Positions 1 to 6,480 of a DNA stretch of 55,994 nt are shown in pieces. Below the pieces are notes generated by a model. It searched no databases and had not been told where the DNA came from. It saw nothing but the letters and a program-made list of their open reading frames with translations. This DNA comes from Nitrospira sp. UBA6493 (lineage in GTDB: Bacteria; Nitrospirota; Nitrospiria; Nitrospirales; Nitrospiraceae). The stretch covers positions 50,496 to 106,489 of the forward strand of contig DJMJ01000039.1 of assembly GCA_002435325.1 (NCBI GenBank), given 5' to 3'. Both the position numbers and the translations under genes were made by a program. Numbering within the stretch: the first letter of the stretch is position 1; each line of letters starts with the position of its first letter.

Positions 1-212
1 AGCCCAAGGCCCGACACCCAGGCAAACAGCCTGGTCCACAATCTCCCGAATCGGGTTGGGCGCCAATCCCGATAGAAGAAGCGCAGATACCCGCGTTCGG
101 CTGGATCTTTGTGCGGCGGCAGTAATTGATTGAACACCCTACGCCTGTACTCATGAGGCCCAACACGAGTTAGGCCGAAAAGAATTGAAGGAGTCAGACT
201 CCGTTGCTCTTC
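1..212 (-). other. Possible 3'-truncated coding stretch at the window edge
   Basis: The minus strand is open from a TAA at about 213-215 to the left window edge and reads like real protein: Arg/Trp/Phe-rich, including the run FFYRDWRPTRFGRLW. It would run off the window, so its end is unseen. No ATG lies in the open stretch; a GTG at 137 is the only reasonable start I see, so it may instead be a decayed or frameshifted gene. It lies downstream of, and codirectional with, the two small genes at 326-1218. I do not recognise the family. Confidence 0.3.
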
Positions 213-325
213 TTACAAGGCGATCAAGAAAACATTCCCGCTCCAATTTTCTTCTCCGCCACACCGGAGATGGAGAATGTCCCCGTTAATTTCCCTCGGC
301 AGACACACGTTCCTTCTCCTCGGCG

Positions 326-805
326 TCAGGCCGCATCATCGCTTCCGACGAGCCGCTTGATCCGCCAGATGAGGGAACGCATTGTCCCGACCTTAGTACC
401 AACGAGCGTTTCGTAGCAATCGACGCATAATCCGACATAGGTACCGCGCTCGGTTACGTAGCAAAGTGTCATCGCCGCGATTCGATTCGAACAGCGATCA
501 CAGGTGCTATGGTCCCACAGCCCCTCCTCTACTTTGAACAGAGAGTCTTTGAGCGGCTGCCCGTCGTACGGGATGGCCAACCTGTGACCACCTTGCACTG
601 GATACCAGCGACTCTCTCCGGATTCGAATGGTATCGGCGGCGGTTCAACGCCCTCTGGAACAAAAGCGACAAGGGCGTCGCGAATCGGGATTCGGCTTGG
701 CATCCAGTGCAAGGATGGCAGCTTGTCGAGAGGGATCCCGCGAATGTGGGAAACAAAGGTGTCAGCCCCCCTTGTTTCTCCTTGCAGCGCAAGGTTAGGC
801 ATCAT
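326..805 (-). CDS. Hypothetical small protein with two CxxC pairs
   Basis: An unrecognised protein of 159 residues. Its C-terminal third has two Cys pairs about 25 residues apart (CDRC and CVDC), the spacing expected of a small zinc ribbon; an extra Cys lies between them. The N-terminal half is Pro-rich and has no signal peptide or membrane segment. The gene ends two bases before the neighbouring 808-1218 gene begins to be read in the same direction, so the two probably form one transcript with that gene first. Function cannot be inferred. Its size and pairing with another small soluble protein would suit an accessory cargo gene, such as an immunity-like protein, but nothing in the sequence proves this. 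Confidence 0.55.
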   Translation of the reverse strand: MMPNLALQGETRGADTFVSHIRGIPLDKLPSLHWMPSRIPIRDALVAFVPEGVEPPPIPFESGESRWYPVQGGHRLAIPYDGQPLKDSLFKVEEGLWDHSTCDRCSNRIAAMTLCYVTERGTYVGLCVDCYETLVGTKVGTMRSLIWRIKRLVGSDDAA

Positions 806-807
806 GG

Positions 808-1218
808 TTAATAATCGATCAGGTATCTGGTCTTCGTGCCGAGGCTGCTCTGCTCGACCAAGTGAATTAACTCATCAAACGTGGCGTGACGCTCCTCGGC
901 TGGTGACTCACCAATCCAGAAAACGTCGAAACTGAAACCTGCCGTCGTGTGCTGACGTATCGCCTGCAACGTACTCACCAACCTCGGCAACGTATCAGGA
1001 ATCATATCCCAGGTCGGCGCGTCCCAATCGGCACTGTCTCCCAGGAAACTGCACCCGCAACCGCCATCTGGTCCGGGAATGTTGAGTGTGCCCGATGGTG
1101 TGCGCGCAAACCGCGACCACCAACGCTTCGGCGCACAGAGAAGACCTGCCGCCTGCGCAATCTCTGCGGTTCGCCCTGAATCAGCTTCCGCTAATCGAAC
1201 TGTGAGCTTGAGGCACAT
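808..1218 (-). CDS. Hypothetical small soluble protein
   Basis: An unrecognised protein of about 136 residues if it starts at the ATG at 1218 (MCLKLTVRL...). A longer reading from 1299 adds 27 residues that look less like protein. It is acidic, has a Gly-Cys-Gly-Cys segment near the middle (GGCGCSFLG) and a C-terminal helix-rich part, and has no signal peptide or membrane segment. It is directly upstream of the zinc-ribbon-like gene at 326-805, with a gap of two bases, so cotranscription is likely. No function is assigned. Confidence 0.5.
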   Translation of the reverse strand: MCLKLTVRLAEADSGRTAEIAQAAGLLCAPKRWWSRFARTPSGTLNIPGPDGGCGCSFLGDSADWDAPTWDMIPDTLPRLVSTLQAIRQHTTAGFSFDVFWIGESPAEERHATFDELIHLVEQSSLGTKTRYLIDY

Positions 1219-1920
1219 GAGATGCGAATACCATCTACCAGTCTTAGACCAATTCGCCCAAATGCCGGATCCCCCAATTTCTGCCCATATAACGCACATC
1301 TACTAATCATAAACGATACGCCATCACCGGTGTAGTTTCAATGAGTTGAGACAATAGGACCATTTCACCGAGCGCTTATGAGGATCGGCATAACCATTAT
1401 TCTTAATGGGCCTACAGCTCATCCAACAGATAACAAAAATTCGCTTGCTCACTACTTTTTGCAGGACTACCTGGAAGGCCCTCAATAATTGCAGACATTG
1501 CCCCCCCCCGACTTCTCTTCTCCAACCCCTTACCTTCTTACCCTGGGAGCCACCAGGCCGTCCTTCACTGCGCGCATTGAGCGACCACCGTTTCATCGTG
1601 GGGGCTCAGCGAGCAAGAAGGATGGGCTGGTGGATTCCCTCCCCCCTCTTGCGGGTCCATCCCCGCATCCCATGATGGGCCTAGCGTCCCCGCATCGTTT
1701 CGTCAGATACGCCATTCTCTGAACCCCTGAATTTTATTCATGTATCCCTTAATTCCTTCGCCCTTTCCCACCGGCACTCCTGTTGCTCAAGCACAGGATC
1801 TTCGGCGCACGGCGCAGCAGGCCGGAAAGGAGGTGAGTACGGGCTCGGGCCGAACGAATCGTGCGCCATGACCTGTCACCTTTTACTTTTCACGTTTTAC
1901 GGATGAAGGAGAACGCCATC
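1219..1920. other. 700-base stretch without a convincing gene
   Basis: This is the longest gene-poor stretch in the window. Overlapping open frames exist on both strands but have poor protein character and no ribosome binding sites. A 43-codon frame at 1740-1871 on the plus strand is open but has no Shine-Dalgarno sequence. A run of ten C lies near 1500. A pyrimidine-rich tract of TTTTAC/TTTCAC units occurs at 1869-1902, just before the OmpA-like gene; similar tracts recur elsewhere in the window. No RNA gene was recognised. Confidence 0.5.
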
Positions 1921-2721
1921 ATGCAAAAAGGTCCATCCCAGGTGTCGTCAGGCAACATCACCCCCACCGTCATGGGGCCCCAGAAAGAGACGAAGGACAT
2001 CGTCATCCTCGCCGGTCTGGTGATCGCCCTTGCCGGGTTGTCCGCCCTCGCCTGGATCTATACAAGCACAAACGAACCGACGGCCATCAAATCTCCCTCC
2101 GAGAAGGTCGAGCCGGACAAGGTGTCGGAGCTCCTTAAAAAGGCCAGCCCCTTGACCCAGGCGGAAGCCTCGACCACCACCTCCCTGCCGGTCACAGCCC
2201 CGGCAGCTCCCTCGCCGGACATCATCCACTCCGACATCTACTTCGAAGTAGGGCGCAAAGGCCTCACGGACGAGGCCAAGGCCCAGCTCTCGGCCCAGGG
2301 CGAGCTGCTGAAGCAGCAGGACTATGCCGTGCTGATCCAGGGCTACACCGACCAGCAGGGCTCGGAACGCTACAACAAACAGCTGGGCCTGAAGCGGGCT
2401 GAGACCGTGAAGGCCGAACTGCTGAAGGCCGGGGTAGCCGAGCACCAGATGAAGGTAGTGAGCCTCGGGGAAGAAGGCGTGCTCTGCGTGGACAACAGCG
2501 ACATCTGCAAACACCTAAATCGGCGGGTGCATTTGGAAATCCGCAAGATCGGCCAGGAACATCTGGTGATCCCGGCGGTTGCCGCCACGACGGCGATCGA
2601 TCCAGCTGACTCGACCGTCGAGCAGCAGGCCTCGGGCCAGGCCGACAGCTCGACCAGCAACATGCCTCCCTCTTCGTCCGATCCGGCCATCACCACATTT
2701 GACCCGGCGTCGGGTAGCTAA
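1921..2721 (+). CDS. OmpA-family protein of a dedicated sortase system (PdsO-like)
   Basis: A 266-residue protein with one membrane segment at about residues 27-47, a Pro/Ala/Thr-rich linker, and an OmpA C-terminal, peptidoglycan-binding-like domain at about 105-210. Visible family marks are GYTDQQGSERYN near 141-152, LGLKRAETV near 156-164 and NRRVHLEI near 200-207. The start at 1921 is chosen for the AAGGAG about nine bases upstream; an upstream ATG at 1903 is less well placed. It lies 90 bases before a VIT-VWA sortase substrate and its sortase. OmpA-like proteins accompany the substrate/sortase pair in known proteobacterial dedicated sortase systems, so a role in holding the system at the cell wall is inferred. 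The C-terminal 50 residues are low-complexity Ser/Ala/Thr. Confidence 0.8.
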   Translation: MQKGPSQVSSGNITPTVMGPQKETKDIVILAGLVIALAGLSALAWIYTSTNEPTAIKSPSEKVEPDKVSELLKKASPLTQAEASTTTSLPVTAPAAPSPDIIHSDIYFEVGRKGLTDEAKAQLSAQGELLKQQDYAVLIQGYTDQQGSERYNKQLGLKRAETVKAELLKAGVAEHQMKVVSLGEEGVLCVDNSDICKHLNRRVHLEIRKIGQEHLVIPAVAATTAIDPADSTVEQQASGQADSSTSNMPPSSSDPAITTFDPASGS

Positions 2722-2741
2722 CGACATGGCCTGGGACAGAT

Positions 2742-2769
2742 TCTGCGCGGGGCGCATGCCCCGCGCAGA
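2742..2769. terminator. Perfect 12-bp hairpin between the OmpA-like and VIT-VWA genes
   Basis: The arms 2742-2753 and 2758-2769 are exactly complementary (TCTGCGCGGGGC) around a GCAT loop. No T-run follows, so it is not a textbook intrinsic terminator. It could attenuate transcription or stabilise an mRNA end between two genes of the same system. Confidence 0.5.
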
Positions 2770-2811
2770 CTGCCTCCATCCACCACTCTTACTCACGCAG
2801 ACGAGGACGCT

Positions 2812-4896
2812 ATGACAAGACACCGCTGCCTTCGTGCGACCATCGCCATTCTGCTGTGGCTCAGCATGGCTCACCTGCTGCTCACACCGGTATTCGGGAA
2901 TGACCTGGAGCAGGCCGACCAGACCATCTCGCTGAATGATGTGAAGGCCGGACGGCTGCTCTTCAAGACGGCTCAGGCCGGCCACTTTCTTCCCGCCCCC
3001 ACACTTAAGACCAATGTCCGCATCTCCGTGACCGGGCTCATCGCCCGCGCCACGGTCACACAGGAGTTTCTGAACCCAAGCCTGGAGCCAGATGCCTGGG
3101 CAGAGGGCGTCTATGTGTTCCCCCTCCCTGAGACCGCCGCGGTCGATCATCTCCGCATGAAAATCGGGGAACGGATCATTGAAGGCCAGATCAGGGAAAA
3201 GTCTGAAGCGAAGAAGGTCTACGAACGGGCCAAGCATGAAGGGAAACGGGCCAGCCTCGTCGAGCAGGAACGCCCGAACATCTTCACCACCTCCGTCGCC
3301 AACATCGGCCCCGGCGAGCGCATCATAGTCGAGATCGAATATCAGGAGACCATCCGCTACGACCAGGGCGCCTTCTCGCTCCGGTTCCCCATGGTGGTGG
3401 GTCCGCGCTACATCCCCGGCACGCCGGTGGTGATGGAAGATCAGCCGACGGGCCACGGCTGGGCCTCCGATACGGATCGCGTGCCGGACGCGTCACGCAT
3501 TACGCCGCCGGTCCAGCATCCGGGTTATGGTCCGATCAACCCGGTGAGTCTCAACATCGACCTCGCGCCGGGCTTTCCTCTCAGCACTATCGAGTCGCCC
3601 TCTCACCAGATTCTCACGGTCGCCGAGCCGGACGGCAGACGACACATCACGCTCCGCGCAGACACCGTCCCGGCTGATCGTGATTTCGTGCTGACCTGGA
3701 AACCGGCTCCCGGACAAGCGCCCACCCTCTCCGTCTTTCAAGAACAACGGGGCGACGACCACTATGCCTTCCTGATGGCCATGCCGCCGGCTGGACAAGA
3801 TCAACCGGCCTCCTCCGTCCCGCGCGAGACCATCTTTGTCATCGACACCTCCGACTCCATGTCCGGCACCTCCATGGAGCAGGCCAAGGCCGCGCTGCTC
3901 CTCGCCTTGCATCGCCTGACCGCGCAGGACCGCTTCAACGTGATCCAATTCAACAGCGTCACCCATGTGCTGTTCTCCCAGGCCCAGCCGGTCACCCCAC
4001 AGACCCTACGGAAGGCCATGCATTACGTCGAACAGTTGACCGCCAACGGCGGCACGGAAATTCTGCCCGCCCTGAAGATGGCCTTGAAAGGCAGCGCACC
4101 GGCCTCTCACCTCCGCCAGGTGGTCTTTCTGACGGATGGGCAGGTCGGCAATGAGGACGAGCTGTTCGAGATCATCCGCGCGCAGCTCGGCACCAGCCGC
4201 CTTTTCACCATCGGCATCGGCTCGGCACCAAACAGCCACTTCATGCGGAAGGCGGCGGAGTTCGGGCGCGGGACCTTCACCCACATCGGCAGCACCAGCG
4301 AAGTGAAGATTCAGATGGATGCGATCTTCCGCAAGCTGGAACGGCCGGTGCTGACGGATCTTCACATCGAGGGATTGGACGGAGAGATCGAGATGTTCCC
4401 CGCACGCATCCCCGATCTCTACGATGGCGAGCCGATCGTCGCCGTGTTGAAGGGGGCCTCCATCCCTGAAACCGTCACCATTCGCGGCCTGGTCGGATCC
4501 GCTTCCTGGACGACGTCGATCACACTGAAGAGTCGCGAAGCTCGTGAGGGCCTCTCCGTCTACTGGGCAAGGCAAAAGATTGCCGCGCTGATGGATCGGC
4601 AACGCTACGGCCAGGATGAGACGGCAACAAGGCAGGCAGTCGTCGATGTGGCTCTCGCCCATCACCTCGTCAGCCAATACACCAGCCTCGTCGCGGTCGA
4701 TGTCACGCCGGTGCGGCCAGCGAACCAGCCGCTGCATTCCCACGCTATGAAGACGAATCTGCCTGACGGCCAAAACTATCAGGCCATCTTCGGCCTGCCT
4801 CAGACGGCCACGAGCGGGCAGCTCCGGATTCTGCTGGGCCTCGCGGGATTGCTGGCAGCCTGGGCGGCCTATGCCCTGCGGCGAAGAATCGCATGA
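2812..4896 (+). CDS. VIT and VWA domain sortase substrate
   Basis: A 694-residue exported protein: a signal peptide to about residue 29, a VIT domain (inter-alpha-trypsin type) at about 60-190, and a von Willebrand A domain from about 340 to 510 with an intact metal-binding DTSDS motif at 345-349. The C-terminus is a classic sorting signal: LPQTAT at 662-667, a hydrophobic stretch and a terminal RRR. This matches the family known as marine proteobacterial sortase target protein. The next gene is the sortase and overlaps it by four bases (ATGA), so the two are coupled in translation. By family knowledge the sortase would cut at the LPQTA motif and fix the protein to an envelope component. The ligand of the VWA domain is unknown. 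Confidence 0.88.
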   Translation: MTRHRCLRATIAILLWLSMAHLLLTPVFGNDLEQADQTISLNDVKAGRLLFKTAQAGHFLPAPTLKTNVRISVTGLIARATVTQEFLNPSLEPDAWAEGVYVFPLPETAAVDHLRMKIGERIIEGQIREKSEAKKVYERAKHEGKRASLVEQERPNIFTTSVANIGPGERIIVEIEYQETIRYDQGAFSLRFPMVVGPRYIPGTPVVMEDQPTGHGWASDTDRVPDASRITPPVQHPGYGPINPVSLNIDLAPGFPLSTIESPSHQILTVAEPDGRRHITLRADTVPADRDFVLTWKPAPGQAPTLSVFQEQRGDDHYAFLMAMPPAGQDQPASSVPRETIFVIDTSDSMSGTSMEQAKAALLLALHRLTAQDRFNVIQFNSVTHVLFSQAQPVTPQTLRKAMHYVEQLTANGGTEILPALKMALKGSAPASHLRQVVFLTDGQVGNEDELFEIIRAQLGTSRLFTIGIGSAPNSHFMRKAAEFGRGTFTHIGSTSEVKIQMDAIFRKLERPVLTDLHIEGLDGEIEMFPARIPDLYDGEPIVAVLKGASIPETVTIRGLVGSASWTTSITLKSREAREGLSVYWARQKIAALMDRQRYGQDETATRQAVVDVALAHHLVSQYTSLVAVDVTPVRPANQPLHSHAMKTNLPDGQNYQAIFGLPQTATSGQLRILLGLAGLLAAWAAYALRRRIA

Positions 4897-5486
4897 ACCC
4901 GATCTTGTCTACACCCCGCATGCTGACCGATCTGACGGTGTGCCTCCTCGCCATCGGCCTGTGGCAGATCGGGGAAGGATCGTGGATCTATGCGAAGGCC
5001 AGGCTCGCGCAGCTTTTGCTGCAGCGGGCCTGGTCCCGCACGCTGGCGGGAGAAGTCCAGGTGAAACCCTGGCCCTGGGCCGACACCTGGCCGGTGGCCA
5101 GGCTCACCGTGCCGACTCTCGGCACCGACGTGATCGTGTTGAACGGAGCCTATGGCCGCACGCTGGCCTTCGGCCCCGGCTACGCCGAATCAAGTGCGCA
5201 ACCGGGCACGCCCGGCACGACAATCCTTACCGGCCATCGGGATACGCATTTCAGCTTCATGAAAGATCTGCGGCCAGGAGACCAGCTCCTATTGCAATCC
5301 GCCGATGGCAGGCACCGGAGCTTTCATGTGCGCGAGCGACGCATCGCCCACATCACGCGGGATGGCATTCCCTTACGACACGGGGGACACCATCTGGCCC
5401 TCGTAACTTGCTATCCCTTCGATAGCCCGCTGCCGGGCACGCCATGGCGCTATGTGGTGATCGCTGAGGAGGAGATGAACCAGTAA
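4893..5486 (+). CDS. Class GN-type sortase
   Basis: A 197-residue membrane-anchored transpeptidase with an N-terminal hydrophobic segment at about residues 10-30. The sortase catalytic residues are all visible: His115 in TGHRDTHFSFM, Cys173 in LVTCYPFDSPLPG and Arg186 in GTPWRYVVIA. The size fits Gram-negative sortases. Its start overlaps the stop of the VIT-VWA substrate gene, and that substrate has a matching LPQTA signal, so this is a one-enzyme, one-substrate pair. The histidine kinase and regulator that accompany such pairs in some Proteobacteria are not adjacent here. It would act on the periplasmic face of the inner membrane. Confidence 0.88.
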   Translation: MNPILSTPRMLTDLTVCLLAIGLWQIGEGSWIYAKARLAQLLLQRAWSRTLAGEVQVKPWPWADTWPVARLTVPTLGTDVIVLNGAYGRTLAFGPGYAESSAQPGTPGTTILTGHRDTHFSFMKDLRPGDQLLLQSADGRHRSFHVRERRIAHITRDGIPLRHGGHHLALVTCYPFDSPLPGTPWRYVVIAEEEMNQ

Positions 5487-5513
5487 GGGAGGGATAGCGA
5501 ATGGCGCGCACCG

Positions 5514-6002
5514 CTACTTGCGGATCTTCTTCGCCTGCTTCCATTGCCACGGTGGAACGGGATGAGGATCGGCCCAGAGCCCTTTGTGTTGAGCTTGCAC
5601 CAGCGCTTGGATGTCGCCCAGGCTCTGGTCCTTCGAGTCCGTCTTGCGCCACCAGGCCAGGCCCTCCTTGAGCAACTCATGGCTCAGATTCCGGCCGTTG
5701 CGCAAGATGATCTCGGCGGTGGTGCGCCCATGGGCGTCGCGTTGCCAATTCCGCACGATCACTTCACGGCCCCCCACATAGGCCTGCGTCACGCGTTTCG
5801 CTTTGGCGCCATAGGGCTGCTTGAGCTCCGGGCAATCGATATCTTGCAGATAGACCGCCTCTTGCTTGCCGTCGTGGTACAGCAGCAGGCGGTCGCCTTC
5901 GTGAACGGTCACCACCCTGGCGGAAAAGTCCGTCGTGGCCTCAGCCCAGGAAGACCACAGGCACAGGCCAACTACCAACACCATGATGGAAGTCATTTTC
6001 AT
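5514..6002 (-). CDS. Secreted thermonuclease-like (SNase) protein
   Basis: A signal peptide (MTSIMVLVVGLCLWSSWAEA) is followed by one staphylococcal-nuclease fold of about 140 residues. Family marks are the metal-site region around GDRLLL, the IDCPELKQPYG segment and the RDAHGRTTAE segment holding the second catalytic Arg. The first catalytic Arg of staphylococcal nuclease, at VRLxxVDxPE in the family, reads Tyr here (VYLQDIDCPE), so activity may be weak or altered. The start at 6002 is favoured because a GGAG lies just upstream; 5996 or 6011 are alternatives. It converges with the sortase gene with only 27 bases between stops. A role in extracellular nucleic acid scavenging or an envelope structural role are both possible. 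Confidence 0.78.
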   Translation of the reverse strand: MKMTSIMVLVVGLCLWSSWAEATTDFSARVVTVHEGDRLLLYHDGKQEAVYLQDIDCPELKQPYGAKAKRVTQAYVGGREVIVRNWQRDAHGRTTAEIILRNGRNLSHELLKEGLAWWRKTDSKDQSLGDIQALVQAQHKGLWADPHPVPPWQWKQAKKIRK

Positions 6003-6107
6003 AGACTCCATCTTATCGAGACTTGCCCGACTCGCCAAACAATTCAGGAAAAGTTGCGGAGCGCAGACCCTGCGGATGACTGCGGTCATTCTAAGGAAGG
6101 GGAAACA

Positions 6108-6134
6108 ATGGAGCCGACGACCCGGATTGAACGG
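6108..6134 (-). repeat. Copy of the 3' end of tRNA-Thr (att-like scar)
   Basis: These 27 bases are identical to 6283-6309, the T-arm, acceptor strand and CCA end of the tRNA-Thr gene, in the same orientation and 175 bases further downstream of the tRNA. The rest of the tRNA is absent. Such copies of tRNA 3' ends are what integrases leave at attachment sites. Confidence 0.75.
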
Positions 6135-6180
6135 AGTAACCTGTCATCGGTTCGGCCCTGAAGCCTGCCTCACCGATTCC

Positions 6181-6236
6181 TACAAAGGGGGCCAGCCCCC
6201 TTGTACGATCCCCACGAAGGGGGCACACCCCCTTCG
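6181..6236. repeat. Two related GC-rich hairpins between tRNA-Thr and its partial copy
   Basis: The first hairpin, 6181-6205, has a 10-bp stem of type TACAAGGGGG with one bulged A and a four-base loop. The second, 6215-6236, is a perfect 9-bp stem (CGAAGGGGG) with loop CACA. Both share the core AAGGGGG-NNNN-CCCCCTT and are preceded on the minus strand by GGGGAT(T)CG, so they look like tandem copies of one palindromic unit. They lie just 3' of the tRNA and may end its transcript, but there is no T-run. Confidence 0.6.
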
Positions 6237-6283
6237 AATCCCCCCAGGTCGCCCATTCAATGATTTGAACCGTGAGAAAAGGA

Positions 6284-6359
6284 TGGAGCCGACGACCCGG
6301 ATTGAACGGGCGACCTGCTGTTTACGAAACAGCTGCTCTACCAACTGAGCTACGTCGGC
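6284..6359 (-). tRNA. tRNA-Thr (anticodon CGT), CCA encoded
   Basis: A full cloverleaf can be folded on the minus strand: acceptor GCCGACG with CGTCGGC, D-loop AGCTCAGTTGGTAGAGC, anticodon stem CTGTT/AACAG with loop TTCGTAA giving anticodon CGT, and T-arm with TTCAATC. The terminal CCA is encoded at 6284-6286. A promoter lies about 60 bases upstream. Confidence 0.95.
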
Positions 6360-6421
6360 ATCCTGACACTGAGGGAGAGGAATCGGACCTTGTACAAGGC
6401 CCATCTACATTTTGGAGCGCT

Positions 6422-6451
6422 ATGATAGCGGTCGACGGCTCGGCCTGTCAA
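6422..6451 (-). promoter_or_regulatory. Sigma70-type promoter for tRNA-Thr
   Basis: On the minus strand an exact TTGACA (6446-6451) is followed by an 18-base spacer and TATCAT (6422-6427). The start point would be near 6415, leaving a leader of about 55 bases before the tRNA. Confidence 0.6.
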
Positions 6452-6480
6452 CGCGGAACGCATCCATCACCACCCGTTTG

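Noticed and set aside
1406..1722. Short overlapping plus-strand frames in the 1219-1920 gap
   Set aside because: Composition is Pro/Leu/Arg-rich with no domain or ribosome binding site and the frames overlap one another.
5935..6348. A plus-strand frame that runs through the tRNA-Thr region and its hairpins
   Set aside because: It reads across the tRNA gene and palindromes; the encoded peptide is not protein-like.
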